Assembly (NCBI RefSeq): GCF_008801475.1 | Contig: NZ_VZPP01000012.1 | Coordinates: 161,571 to 225,570, forward strand | Direction of reading: 5' to 3' | Length of the DNA stretch: 64,000 bases | DNA from: Pseudomonas moorei | GTDB lineage: Bacteria > Pseudomonadota > Gammaproteobacteria > Pseudomonadales > Pseudomonadaceae | Part shown: positions 25,160-33,939 of the stretch, piece by piece | Numbering within the stretch: the stretch's first letter is position 1 | Layout: every line of letters starts with the position of its first letter | Translations under genes and position numbers: made by a program | Notes under the pieces: model-generated | Told to the model about the DNA's origin: nothing | Database searches by the model: none | Seen by the model: the letters and a program-made list of their open reading frames with translations, nothing else

Positions 25160-27862
25160 TCAGATACTGATTCGCGACAGTTTGATATCGGGTTCCTGAT
25201 TGACGCTCAATTGCTCGACGATTGCGTCCTGTAAACGGCTGCACAGCTGCGGGTCCGACAATGGCTGGTTGTTGGCGTCGGTGATGAAAAACACGTCTTC
25301 CACCCGTTCGCCCAGGGTCGCAATCTTGGCGTTCTGCAACGACAGGTCGAATTCCAGGAAGATCGTGCCGATCCGCGCCAGCAGGCCAGGGCGGTCGGGA
25401 GCGGTCAGTTCAAGCACGGTGACCGGGCGCTGGGCGTCGTTGTGGATCGTCACCTGCGGCGCGAAGGCGAAATGCTTGAGCTGGCGGGGGACCCGGCGCT
25501 GGATGATGGTCGGGTAGTCGTCCGGATTTCGCAAGGCTTCGGTCAGGCCATCGCGGATCTCCTTGACCCGCTCCGGGTTATCGCCGATCGAGTCGCCATC
25601 CGCGTCGAGCACAATGTAGGTATCGAGGGTGAACTGGCTGCTGGAGGTGATGACCCGGGCGTCGTGGATGTTCAGGTTGAGCTGGTCCATTGCGGCGACG
25701 GTCACGGCAAAGAAGTCGTGCTGGTCGGGTGCGTAGATGAAGATCTGCGTGCCACCCTCGAACTCGCGCTGAGTGGTTTCCTTGATCAGCACCAGTGGCC
25801 CGCCATCGGCTGGCTGCTGAAGGATCGCATCGCTGTGCCAGGCCACGTCGCCGGCGGTATGGCGCAGGAAATAGTCATCGCCCAGTTGCGCCCAAAGCTG
25901 CTCGACATCGTCCGGATCGGTGCCGCCGCGCACCAGAATGTCCAGGGCGGCGCTCTGGGTCTGGCGGATCTGCTCTTCGCGATCAACCGGGTTTTCCAGG
26001 CCGCGACGAAGGGCACGCTTGGTTTCGGTGTAGAGCTGGCGCAGGAGGCTGGCGCGCCAGGAGTTCCACAGCGTCGGGTTGGTGGCGTTGATGTCGGCGA
26101 CGGTCAGCACGTAGAGGTAGTCGAGGCGGGTTTCATCGCCGACGATCTGTGCGAAATCGTGGATCACCTGCGGGTCTGACAGGTCCTTGCGCTGGGCGGT
26201 GGTCGACATCACTAGATGGTTCTGCACCAGCCAGACGATCAGGCGACTGTCCCACACGGGCAGTTGGTGACGCTGGGAGAAAGCCTCGGCATCCACGGCG
26301 CCGATATCCGAGTGGTCGCCATGCCGGCCTTTGCCGATGTCGTGGTACAGCCCGGCCAGGTAGATCAGCTCGGGTTTGGGCAGTTTGCCCATGAGCTTGC
26401 TGGCCAGAGGGAATTTTTCCGACACTTGCGTGTACTGCAACTTACGCAGGTGTTTGATCAGGTTCAGGGTGTGGGCATCAACCGTATAGATGTGAAACAG
26501 GTCGTGTTGCATCTGTCCGACGATAAATCCGAATTCCGGCAGATAGCGCCCGAGGATGCCGTAACGGTTCATGCGGCGCAGGTTGCGATGGATGCCGATC
26601 TTGCACTTGAACAATTCAATGAACAGGCTGGTGTTGCGAATGTCGTTGCGGAAATCGTCGTCGATCAGGTGCCGGTTCTCGCGCAGCAGGCGAATGGTGT
26701 CGGCACGTACGCCCTTGATTTCCGGTTGCTGGGCCATCAGCACGAAAATTTCGAGCATGGCAAACGGAGTGCGGCGGAACACGTTGTCGTTGCGCGCCTC
26801 GATGTAGCCATCGTGGAGCTGGAATCGCGAGTTGATCGGCTGCGGCGGCGCTTGATCATCCGGCGCGAGGATGACCTCCTCGAAGTGCTGGATGATCAAG
26901 TCGCTGAGCTGAGCGATGCTCATCACCACCCGGTAATACTGCTGCATGAAGTTTTCGATGGCTTGCTTGGCGTCGTCACCTTCGAACCCCAGCAGCTTGG
27001 CAATGGTGCGCTGGTGATCGAACAGCAGGCGATCTTCCGAACGGCCAGCGAGCATGTGCAGGGCGTAACGCACCTTCCACAGGAACTCCTGGGACGAGGC
27101 CAGCAGGGCGTTTTCGCTTTCTACCAGGAAGCCTTCGCCCGCCAGTGCGCGCAGGTTCAGGGTGCCGTACTCGCGACGAGCCACCCACAGAATCGTCTGA
27201 ATATCCCTTAGTCCGCCCGGCGAGCCTTTGACGTTGGGTTCCAGGTTGTATTCGGTATCGTTGTACTTGTGGTGACGGGCCTTCTGTTCGGCACGCTTGG
27301 CCAGGAAGAAATCCTTGCTCGGCCACATGTGCGCGGTGCTGGTGACGTCCAGCATGCGTTGGCGCAAGCGCTCCGGGCCACAGATGGTGCGGCTTTCCAT
27401 CAGGTTGGTGACAACCGTCAGATCGGCGCGGGCCTCGACGGCGCACTCTTCGACCGAGCGAACGCTCTGACCGACTTCCAGGCCAATGTCCCACAGCAAC
27501 GTCAGAAAGCGCTCGATGGAGTCACGGAAGATTTCGTGATCGGCGCTGTCGAGCAGGATCAGCAGGTCAATGTCTGAATACGGATGCAGTTCGCCCCGAC
27601 CATAGCCACCGACCGCTACCAGCGCAATGTCGGCGTCTTCACTCCAGTTGAACTGCTCCCAGGCCTTTTGCAGGATGTTATCGACGAACCAGGCACGGTC
27701 CTCGATCAGCCGGCGAATGTCCCGGCCGCTGCGAAAGCGCCCGTCGAGCACCTCGCGGGCCTGGCGGATTGCCTTCTTGAAGGCCGCAATGGGGCTTGCC
27801 TTCAGGGCCAGTTCAGCCTGGAACTGGCCGCGATCGAAGAGTTCTGGATCCACCTGCGGCAT
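25160..27862 (-). CDS. glnD: [Protein-PII] uridylyltransferase / uridylyl-removing enzyme GlnD
   Basis: Nitrogen-status sensor that modifies PII (GlnB/GlnK) at low glutamine and deuridylylates it at high glutamine. 900 residues in the standard order: nucleotidyltransferase motif GGYGRGELHPYSDIDLLIL (about 86-104), central helical region, HD domain with YHDIGKGRHGDHS, and two C-terminal ACT domains (the last with DRPGLLARIG). It starts 45 bp after map. Confidence 0.97.
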   Translation of the reverse strand: MPQVDPELFDRGQFQAELALKASPIAAFKKAIRQAREVLDGRFRSGRDIRRLIEDRAWFVDNILQKAWEQFNWSEDADIALVAVGGYGRGELHPYSDIDLLILLDSADHEIFRDSIERFLTLLWDIGLEVGQSVRSVEECAVEARADLTVVTNLMESRTICGPERLRQRMLDVTSTAHMWPSKDFFLAKRAEQKARHHKYNDTEYNLEPNVKGSPGGLRDIQTILWVARREYGTLNLRALAGEGFLVESENALLASSQEFLWKVRYALHMLAGRSEDRLLFDHQRTIAKLLGFEGDDAKQAIENFMQQYYRVVMSIAQLSDLIIQHFEEVILAPDDQAPPQPINSRFQLHDGYIEARNDNVFRRTPFAMLEIFVLMAQQPEIKGVRADTIRLLRENRHLIDDDFRNDIRNTSLFIELFKCKIGIHRNLRRMNRYGILGRYLPEFGFIVGQMQHDLFHIYTVDAHTLNLIKHLRKLQYTQVSEKFPLASKLMGKLPKPELIYLAGLYHDIGKGRHGDHSDIGAVDAEAFSQRHQLPVWDSRLIVWLVQNHLVMSTTAQRKDLSDPQVIHDFAQIVGDETRLDYLYVLTVADINATNPTLWNSWRASLLRQLYTETKRALRRGLENPVDREEQIRQTQSAALDILVRGGTDPDDVEQLWAQLGDDYFLRHTAGDVAWHSDAILQQPADGGPLVLIKETTQREFEGGTQIFIYAPDQHDFFAVTVAAMDQLNLNIHDARVITSSSQFTLDTYIVLDADGDSIGDNPERVKEIRDGLTEALRNPDDYPTIIQRRVPRQLKHFAFAPQVTIHNDAQRPVTVLELTAPDRPGLLARIGTIFLEFDLSLQNAKIATLGERVEDVFFITDANNQPLSDPQLCSRLQDAIVEQLSVNQEPDIKLSRISI

Positions 27863-27907
27863 CGATTGGCTTTCCTTTCTATAAGGCTGGGAGTGGAGCG
27901 GGGCGGA

Positions 27908-28690
27908 TCAGGCCGAAATGCGCGGGATGGTGTCATCGCTGCGCAAGGTGAAGATCTCGTAACCGGTCTCGGTCACCAGCAGCGTGTGTTCCCACTGTGC
28001 CGACAGCTTGCGGTCCTTGGTGATCGCGGTCCAGCCGTCACCCAGCACCTTGGTGTCAGCCTTGCCCTGGTTGATCATCGGCTCGATGGTGAAGGTCATG
28101 CCGGCTTGCAGTTCCATGCCGGTGCCTGCGCGACCGTAATGCAGGATCTGCGGTTCTTCGTGGAAGACTTTGCCGATGCCGTGACCACAGAATTCGCGAA
28201 CCACCGAGAAACCGTTCTTTTCAGCGTGTTTCTGGATGATTTCACCGATGTCGCCAAGGCGGCAACCGGGTTTGACGATTTCAATCGCCTTGTACATGCA
28301 TTCCTGGGTCACTTGCGACAGACGCTCGGCCCAGACCGGCACGGTGCCGACGTGGAACATGCGGCTGGTATCGCCGTGGTAGCCGTCCTTGATGACGGTG
28401 ACGTCGATGTTCAGGGTGTCGCCGTCTTTCAGCGGCTTGTCGTTCGGGATGCCGTGGCAGACCACGTGGTTGATCGACGTGCAAATCGACTTCGGGTAGC
28501 CCTTGTAATTCAGGGGGGCAGGGATGGCTTTCTGCTCGTTGACAATATAGTCGTGGCAGATCTGGTTCAGTTGATCGGTGGTCACACCCGGCTTGACGTA
28601 TTCGGCAATCATTTCCAGCACATCGGCGGCCAGTTTGCCGGCGACGCGCATTTTTGCGATGTCCTCGGGGGTTTTGAGGGTGACGGTCAT
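27908..28690 (-). CDS. map: Methionine aminopeptidase, type I
   Basis: Removes the initiator methionine. 260 residues, M24 pita-bread fold with the expected metal ligands: DVTVIKDGYHGD (two Asp), GHGIGKVFHEEP (His), TFTIEPM and the late Glu in QWEHT. GAGAGAGCC precedes the start. It is divergent from rpsB, a conserved arrangement. Confidence 0.97.
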   Translation of the reverse strand: MTVTLKTPEDIAKMRVAGKLAADVLEMIAEYVKPGVTTDQLNQICHDYIVNEQKAIPAPLNYKGYPKSICTSINHVVCHGIPNDKPLKDGDTLNIDVTVIKDGYHGDTSRMFHVGTVPVWAERLSQVTQECMYKAIEIVKPGCRLGDIGEIIQKHAEKNGFSVVREFCGHGIGKVFHEEPQILHYGRAGTGMELQAGMTFTIEPMINQGKADTKVLGDGWTAITKDRKLSAQWEHTLLVTETGYEIFTLRSDDTIPRISA

Positions 28691-28892
28691 ACAGGCTCTC
28701 TCTGCGCTCGATGGCGCTTCTCAACGAAAAGGGCGTTGCGCAATCGAACTTCGCAGCCCTGAAAAACGCAATTCTAACAGACGATCAGGGCAAATCCGCC
28801 GCTCTGTGCATCGCTTCTCTCCATAGAATGGTGCATTGTGGGCGGATTCCAAGGGATGGAGCTGCGTGGTCGCCAGGATTTCAGAATCCGGG

Positions 28893-28921
28893 TTTCGTTT
28901 TTTCCTCCCCTGTGATATAAA
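28893..28921 (+). promoter_or_regulatory. Candidate rpsB promoter
   Basis: A -10 box TATAAA at 28916-28921 in TGTGATATAAAATG, with TTTCGT at 17 bp spacing as a poor -35. A GC-rich stretch (GCGCCGC) follows, as in stringently controlled ribosomal promoters. Confidence 0.4.
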
Positions 28922-28929
28922 ATGCGCCG

Positions 28930-29060
28930 CTTTCCGGGGATGCCCCGAAAAGCCTAAATCCACACACGTGTCGACACGATGACCTGGGTGCCTTCAGCTG
29001 ATGCTGCTGGTTGGTCATTGGGATACGTGGAGGCCAAACCCGACTTATTAAGGAACTATC
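28930..29060 (+). promoter_or_regulatory. rpsB leader, probable S2 autoregulatory element
   Basis: The leader of about 130 nt has a first hairpin (TTTCCGGGGATGCCCCGAAA, 28931-28950), and near its end GGATACGTGGAGGCCAAACC, which matches, from memory, the conserved box of gamma-proteobacterial rpsB leaders. In E. coli ribosomal protein S2 represses rpsB-tsf through this leader. Match by eye only. Confidence 0.5.
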
Positions 29061-29798
29061 ATGTCCCAAGTCAACATGCGCGATATGCTGAAGGCCGGTG
29101 TGCACTTCGGTCACCAGACCCGTTACTGGAACCCGAAAATGGGTAAATACATTTTCGGCGCGCGTAACAAGATCCACATCATCAACCTTGAAAAAACCCT
29201 GCCAATGTTCAACGAAGCTCTGACTTTCGTAGAGCGTCTGGCCCAGGGCAAAAACAAGATTCTGTTCGTCGGCACCAAGCGTTCCGCTGGCAAGATCGTT
29301 GCTGAAGAAGCAGCACGTTGCGGTTCGCCGTACGTCGACCACCGCTGGTTGGGCGGCATGCTGACCAACTTCAAAACCATCCGTGCTTCCATCAAGCGTC
29401 TGCGTGACCTTGAAGTACAAGCCGAAGACGGTACTTTCGCCAAGCTGACCAAGAAAGAAGCGCTGATGCGCTCCCGTGACCTGGAAAAGCTGGATCGTTC
29501 CCTGGGTGGTATCAAGGACATGGGCGGTCTGCCAGACGCTCTGTTCGTAATCGACGTTGATCACGAGCGCATCGCGATCACCGAAGCCAACAAGCTGGGC
29601 ATCCCGGTTATCGGCGTAGTCGATACCAACAGCAGCCCGGAAGGCGTTGACTACATCATCCCAGGCAACGATGACGCAATCCGCGCTATCCAGCTGTACA
29701 TGGGTTCGATGGCTGACGCTGTTATCCGTGGTCGCAACAACGTTGCTGGCGGCACCGAAGTTTTCGTTGAAGAAGCTCCGGCAGCTGCAGCTGAGTAA
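29061..29798 (+). CDS. rpsB: 30S ribosomal protein S2
   Basis: 245 residues with both S2 signatures (MLKAGVHFGHQTRYWNPKM near the start; PDALFVIDVDHE and GIPVIGVVDTNSSP later). Needed for S1 attachment to the small subunit. Strong AAGGAAC ribosome site. An intrinsic terminator separates it from tsf, so tsf is either read through or has its own promoter. Confidence 0.98.
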   Translation: MSQVNMRDMLKAGVHFGHQTRYWNPKMGKYIFGARNKIHIINLEKTLPMFNEALTFVERLAQGKNKILFVGTKRSAGKIVAEEAARCGSPYVDHRWLGGMLTNFKTIRASIKRLRDLEVQAEDGTFAKLTKKEALMRSRDLEKLDRSLGGIKDMGGLPDALFVIDVDHERIAITEANKLGIPVIGVVDTNSSPEGVDYIIPGNDDAIRAIQLYMGSMADAVIRGRNNVAGGTEVFVEEAPAAAAE

Positions 29799-29826
29799 TT
29801 GACGCCCTGGCGTTGACTCAGTAAGC

Positions 29827-29851
29827 AAAAAGGGGGCTTGGCCCCCTTTTT
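29827..29851 (+). terminator. Intrinsic terminator after rpsB
   Basis: AAAAAGGGGGC, 3-base loop, GCCCCCTTTTT: an 11-bp perfect stem with a terminal U-run 28 bp after the rpsB stop. Confidence 0.85.
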
Positions 29852-29988
29852 GCCACCTCGAAAACCATTTGTCGGCGCCCACTGCTTTATCTGTAACGTG
29901 CGGCAGCTAACAAGGGTGGTTCGGGAAGAATTGAACGCCCGTTCGATCGGGTGGAATGGTTGATAACCTATCCAAGAGGAATTTTGAA

Positions 29989-30855
29989 ATGGCAGAGATT
30001 ACTGCAGCGTTGGTCAAAGAACTGCGCGAGCGTACTGGCGAAGGCATGATGGACTGCAAAAAGGCCTTGACCAAGGCTGGCGGCGACATCGAAAAAGCCA
30101 TTGATGACATGCGTGCTTCGGGCGCCATCAAGGCTGCCAAGAAAGCGGGTAACGTTGCTGCTGAAGGCGCAATCGCCATCAAGGCTGACGACAAGTCCGC
30201 GGTACTGCTGGAAGTGAACTCGCAGACCGACTTCCTGGCTCTGCAAGACGACTTCAAGAACTTCGTTGCTGCCAGCGTAGAAAAAGCTTTCGCCGAAAAA
30301 CTGACCGACGCAGCTCCGCTGATCGCCGCTCAGGAATCGGCTCGTGAAGCCCTGGTTGCCAAAGTTGGCGAAAACGTCAACATTCGTCGTCTGGTACGCG
30401 TAGAGGGTGATGTTGTCGGCACCTACCTGCACGGTAACAAGATCGGTGTTGCTGTTGTTCTCAAGGGCGGCGATGTTCAGCTGGCCAAAGAGATCGCCAT
30501 GCACGTGGCGGCAAGCAACCCAGAGTTCCTGCTGCCATCGCAGGTTTCGCCAGAAGCCATCGAGCGCGAGAAGGGTGTTTTCCTGACCCTGAACGAAGAC
30601 AAGATGAAAGGCAAGCCAGCAGAAATCGTCGAGAAGATGATCGCCGGCCGTATCACCAAGTTCCTGGCCGAAGCCAGCCTGGTCGAGCAAGCTTTCGTCA
30701 TGAATCCAGAAGTCACCGTTGGTGCTCTGGCCAAGAAAGCTGGCGCAGAAATCGTTTCCTTCACCTACTTCAAGGTTGGCGAAGGCATCGAGAAGCCAGT
30801 TGACAACTTCGCTGAAGAAGTTGCTGCTCAGGTTGCGGCTGCTTCCAAGCAATAA
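29989..30855 (+). CDS. tsf: Translation elongation factor Ts
   Basis: Nucleotide exchange factor for EF-Tu. 288 residues from ATG 29989 (AAGAGG before it); an upstream in-frame start has no ribosome site. It carries the two EF-Ts signatures ELRERTGEGMMDCKKAL and EVNSQTDFLA. Lies between rpsB and pyrH as in most proteobacteria. Confidence 0.98.
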   Translation: MAEITAALVKELRERTGEGMMDCKKALTKAGGDIEKAIDDMRASGAIKAAKKAGNVAAEGAIAIKADDKSAVLLEVNSQTDFLALQDDFKNFVAASVEKAFAEKLTDAAPLIAAQESAREALVAKVGENVNIRRLVRVEGDVVGTYLHGNKIGVAVVLKGGDVQLAKEIAMHVAASNPEFLLPSQVSPEAIEREKGVFLTLNEDKMKGKPAEIVEKMIAGRITKFLAEASLVEQAFVMNPEVTVGALAKKAGAEIVSFTYFKVGEGIEKPVDNFAEEVAAQVAAASKQ

Positions 30856-30880
30856 GACGGTTTTTTTAACTGTCGCCCTG

Positions 30881-30914
30881 AAGAGGCTGCCCGCTCACGC
30901 GCGCAGCCTCTTTT
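30881..30914 (+). terminator. Intrinsic terminator after tsf
   Basis: AAGAGGCTGC and GCAGCCTCTT arms (10 bp) with a 12-base loop, then TT. The 150 bp from here to pyrH contain no gene. Confidence 0.75.
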
Positions 30915-31066
30915 CAGATGGGGTACCAATTTTTAATTGGTTTCCTTTTGGAACTGGCTTACAAAGCCATGTTCCGATGGCGCTGAAGCAGCGCCAAGCT
31001 AGAGTGAACGCCAGCTGAAAACAGCTCGCAAAGAATTTTTAAAATACGCCGCAGGAGAGATTCGCA

Positions 31067-31810
31067 ATGGCTCAGCAGGGCAGTGGTTATCAGGCTCGCT
31101 ATAAACGCATTCTACTCAAGCTTAGCGGCGAGGCCCTGATGGGCTCGGAAGAGTTCGGGATCGATCCGAAAGTTCTGGATCGCATGGCGCTGGAAGTTGG
31201 CCAGCTGGTTGGCATCGGTGTTCAGGTGGGTCTGGTGATCGGCGGCGGAAACCTGTTCCGCGGCGAGGCACTGAGCAAGGCTGGCATGGATCGGGTCACT
31301 GGCGACCACATGGGCATGCTGGCCACTGTGATGAACGCCTTGGCCATGCGCGACGCGCTCGAACGTGCCAATATCTCCGCCATCGTGATGTCGGCCATTT
31401 CCATGGTTGGCGTAACCGATCATTATGATCGCCGCAAGGCCATGCGCCACCTCAACTCCAAGGATGTAGTGATTTTCGCGGCCGGTACCGGCAATCCATT
31501 CTTCACTACGGATTCGGCAGCCTGCCTGCGCGCGATCGAAATCGATGCCGATGTCGTGCTCAAGGCGACCAAGGTCGATGGCGTCTACACCGCTGACCCA
31601 TTCAAAGACCCGCATGCCGAGAAGTTCGATCATCTGACCTACGATGAAGTACTGGATCGCAAGCTTGGGGTGATGGATCTGACGGCCATTTGCCTGTGCC
31701 GCGACCACAAGATGCCGTTGCGCGTATTTAACATGAACAAGCCCGGCGCCCTGCTGAACATTGTGCACGGCGGCGCTGAAGGGACCCTGATCGAGGAAGG
31801 CCAACAATGA
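31067..31810 (+). CDS. pyrH: UMP kinase
   Basis: Phosphorylates UMP to UDP; hexameric, GTP-activated in proteobacteria. 247 residues of the amino-acid kinase fold: LKLSGEALMG near the N-terminus, VIGGGNLFRG, and AAGTGNPFFTTDSAA. AGGAGAGA ribosome site. Its stop overlaps the frr start (ATGA), starting the compact pyrH-frr-uppS-cdsA-dxr run. Confidence 0.98.
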   Translation: MAQQGSGYQARYKRILLKLSGEALMGSEEFGIDPKVLDRMALEVGQLVGIGVQVGLVIGGGNLFRGEALSKAGMDRVTGDHMGMLATVMNALAMRDALERANISAIVMSAISMVGVTDHYDRRKAMRHLNSKDVVIFAAGTGNPFFTTDSAACLRAIEIDADVVLKATKVDGVYTADPFKDPHAEKFDHLTYDEVLDRKLGVMDLTAICLCRDHKMPLRVFNMNKPGALLNIVHGGAEGTLIEEGQQ

Positions 31811-32364
31811 TCAACGAAATCAAGAAAGACGCTAAAGAGCGCATGCAGAAATCCGTGGAGTCGCTGGCGCACAACTTCGGCCGTATTCGTACCGGTCAAG
31901 CACACCCAAGCATTCTGGAAGGCGTGATGGTGCCGTACTACGGTTCCGATACTCCGATCAAGCAAGTGGCCAACATCACCGTCAAAGATGCTCGTACCCT
32001 GCAAGTCGTTGCCTTCGAGCGCAACATGCTCGGCGCCGTCGACAAGGCGATCGGCAGTGCCGGTCTGAACCTGAACCCGACCAACCTTGGCGAGTTGTTG
32101 CTGATCTCCATGCCTGCCCTGACTGAAGAAACCCGTCGCGGCTTCACCAAGCAGGCTCGTGATGTTGCCGAAGACGCCCGTGTAGCCGTGCGCAACATCC
32201 GTCGTGATGCCAACAGCTCGCTGAAGGACCTGGTCAAGGAAAAAGAAATCAGCGAAGACGAAGAGCGTCGCGCCACTGGCGAAATCGACGACCTGACCAA
32301 GAAGTTCGTGGCTGAAATCGACGCGAAGCTGGCAGAGAAAGAAAAAGACCTGATGGCCGTATAA
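31807..32364 (+). CDS. frr: Ribosome recycling factor
   Basis: Splits post-termination ribosomes with EF-G. 185 residues, the usual length, with the tRNA-like three-helix-bundle sequence, including HNFGRIRTGQAHPSIL and the hinge region VPYYGS-TPIKQVA. Four-base overlap with pyrH implies coupling. Confidence 0.98.
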   Translation: MINEIKKDAKERMQKSVESLAHNFGRIRTGQAHPSILEGVMVPYYGSDTPIKQVANITVKDARTLQVVAFERNMLGAVDKAIGSAGLNLNPTNLGELLLISMPALTEETRRGFTKQARDVAEDARVAVRNIRRDANSSLKDLVKEKEISEDEERRATGEIDDLTKKFVAEIDAKLAEKEKDLMAV

Positions 32365-32377
32365 GGGTCGCGTTTTC

Positions 32378-33133
32378 ATGGAAAAGACCAAGCAGGTTGC
32401 ACCGTCCACGGTGCCGCGCCATGTCGCGATCATCATGGATGGTAATAATCGCTGGGCGAAAAAACGCTTTATGCCTGGCGTCGCCGGGCATAAAGCGGGT
32501 GTGGATGCGGTTCGTGCGGTTATCGAGGTGTGTGCCGAGGCAGGAGTCGAAGTGCTCACCTTGTTCGCGTTCTCGAGCGAGAACTGGCAGCGTCCGGCCG
32601 ATGAGGTCAGTGCCTTGATGGACTTGTTCTTCAAGGCATTGCGTCGTGAGGCCAAGCGCCTCAACGAAAACAACATCAGTTTGCGCATCATTGGCGACCG
32701 CTCGCGTTTTCACCCTGAACTTCAGGCTGCGATGCGCGAAGCTGAGGCCATGACGGCCGGCGCCAATCGCTTTATCCTGCAGATCGCGGCCAACTACGGT
32801 GGGCAGTGGGATATCGCGCAAGCCGCTCAGCGCCTGGCGCGGGAAGTTCAGGCCGGGCATCTGCGTCCTGAAGACATCACCCCGGAACTGCTGCAAACCT
32901 GTCTGGCTACGGGCGATCTGCCGTTGCCCGATCTGTGCATCCGTACCGGAGGCGAGCACCGCATCAGCAACTTTCTGCTGTGGCAGTTGGCTTATGCCGA
33001 GTTGTATTTTTCCGACCTGTTCTGGCCGGACTTCAAACACGATGCCATGCGGAACGCGCTGGCCGATTTCGCATCTCGCCAGCGCCGCTTCGGTAAAACG
33101 AGTGAGCAGGTCGAGGCTGGAGCCCGGGTTTAA
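32378..33133 (+). CDS. uppS: Undecaprenyl diphosphate synthase
   Basis: Makes the C55 lipid carrier for peptidoglycan and O-antigen from FPP and IPP. 251 residues, cis-prenyltransferase. The catalytic block reads IIMDGNNRWAKKR, with Asn where E. coli has Gly in DGNGRWA, apparently normal for Pseudomonas. FAFSSENWQRP and the C-terminal RTGGEHRISNFLLWQ follow. The stop overlaps the cdsA start (TAATG). Confidence 0.97.
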   Translation: MEKTKQVAPSTVPRHVAIIMDGNNRWAKKRFMPGVAGHKAGVDAVRAVIEVCAEAGVEVLTLFAFSSENWQRPADEVSALMDLFFKALRREAKRLNENNISLRIIGDRSRFHPELQAAMREAEAMTAGANRFILQIAANYGGQWDIAQAAQRLAREVQAGHLRPEDITPELLQTCLATGDLPLPDLCIRTGGEHRISNFLLWQLAYAELYFSDLFWPDFKHDAMRNALADFASRQRRFGKTSEQVEAGARV

Positions 33134-33939
33134 TGCTTAAACAACGAATCATCACGGCATTGATCCTGCTGCCGATTGCCCTGTGCGGGTTTTTTCTCCT
33201 CGAGGGTTCCGCTTTTGCCTTGTTCATCGGGTTGGTTGTGACTCTCGGTGCCTGGGAATGGGCTCGCCTGGCAGGCTTTACCGCCCAGTCGATGCGTTTT
33301 GGCTATGCTGCTGTCGTCGCGGTGATGTTGTTGGTCATGCACCTGCTACCCGGTCTCGCGCCCTGGATACTGGGGGCTTCGGTCATCTGGTGGGGGGTTG
33401 CGACGTATCTCGTGCTCACCTATCCGCAGTCCAGCGCGCATTGGGCCAGTGCGGCCTGCAAGCTGGTGGTCGGTCTGTTGATTCTATTACCAGCCTGGCA
33501 AGGCTTGGTCTTGATCAAGCAGGAACCGCTGGGGAACTGGTTAATCATGGCGGTGATGGTGCTGGTCTGGGGCGCCGATATCGGTGCGTATTTTTCCGGC
33601 CGGGCTTTCGGTAAGCGCAAGCTGGCGCCACAGGTCAGTCCTGGCAAGAGCTGGGAAGGCGTTTACGGCGGTTTGGTGTCGAGCCTGCTCATCACTGTAA
33701 TCGTCGGGTTTGTTCGGGACTGGACAGTTGCCCAGCTGTTCAAGGGGCTGATCGGCGCAGCCTTGATCGTGTTTGTCTCGGTTGTGGGTGACCTCACCGA
33801 AAGCATGTTCAAGCGTCAGTCCGGGATCAAGGACAGCAGTAATCTGTTACCGGGGCATGGTGGCGTTCTGGATCGGATCGACAGTCTGACGGCAGCTATT
33901 CCCGTGTTCGCCGTACTGCTATGGATGGCTGCGCCTTGA
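33133..33939 (+). CDS. cdsA: Phosphatidate cytidylyltransferase
   Basis: Integral membrane enzyme making CDP-diacylglycerol. 268 residues with about seven or eight hydrophobic helices and the CDS signature near the C-terminus: SMFKRQSGIKDSSNLLPGHG then LDRIDSL. Acts after PlsB and PlsC, so it shares a pathway with plsB at 9465. Confidence 0.97.
   Translation: MLKQRIITALILLPIALCGFFLLEGSAFALFIGLVVTLGAWEWARLAGFTAQSMRFGYAAVVAVMLLVMHLLPGLAPWILGASVIWWGVATYLVLTYPQSSAHWASAACKLVVGLLILLPAWQGLVLIKQEPLGNWLIMAVMVLVWGADIGAYFSGRAFGKRKLAPQVSPGKSWEGVYGGLVSSLLITVIVGFVRDWTVAQLFKGLIGAALIVFVSVVGDLTESMFKRQSGIKDSSNLLPGHGGVLDRIDSLTAAIPVFAVLLWMAAP

Larger units (their letters stand above)
28691..29060. other. Intergenic region between map and rpsB
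   Basis: 370 bp without a gene. It contains the divergent promoters and the rpsB leader described separately. Nothing else was recognised between 28691 and 28890. Confidence 0.7.
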
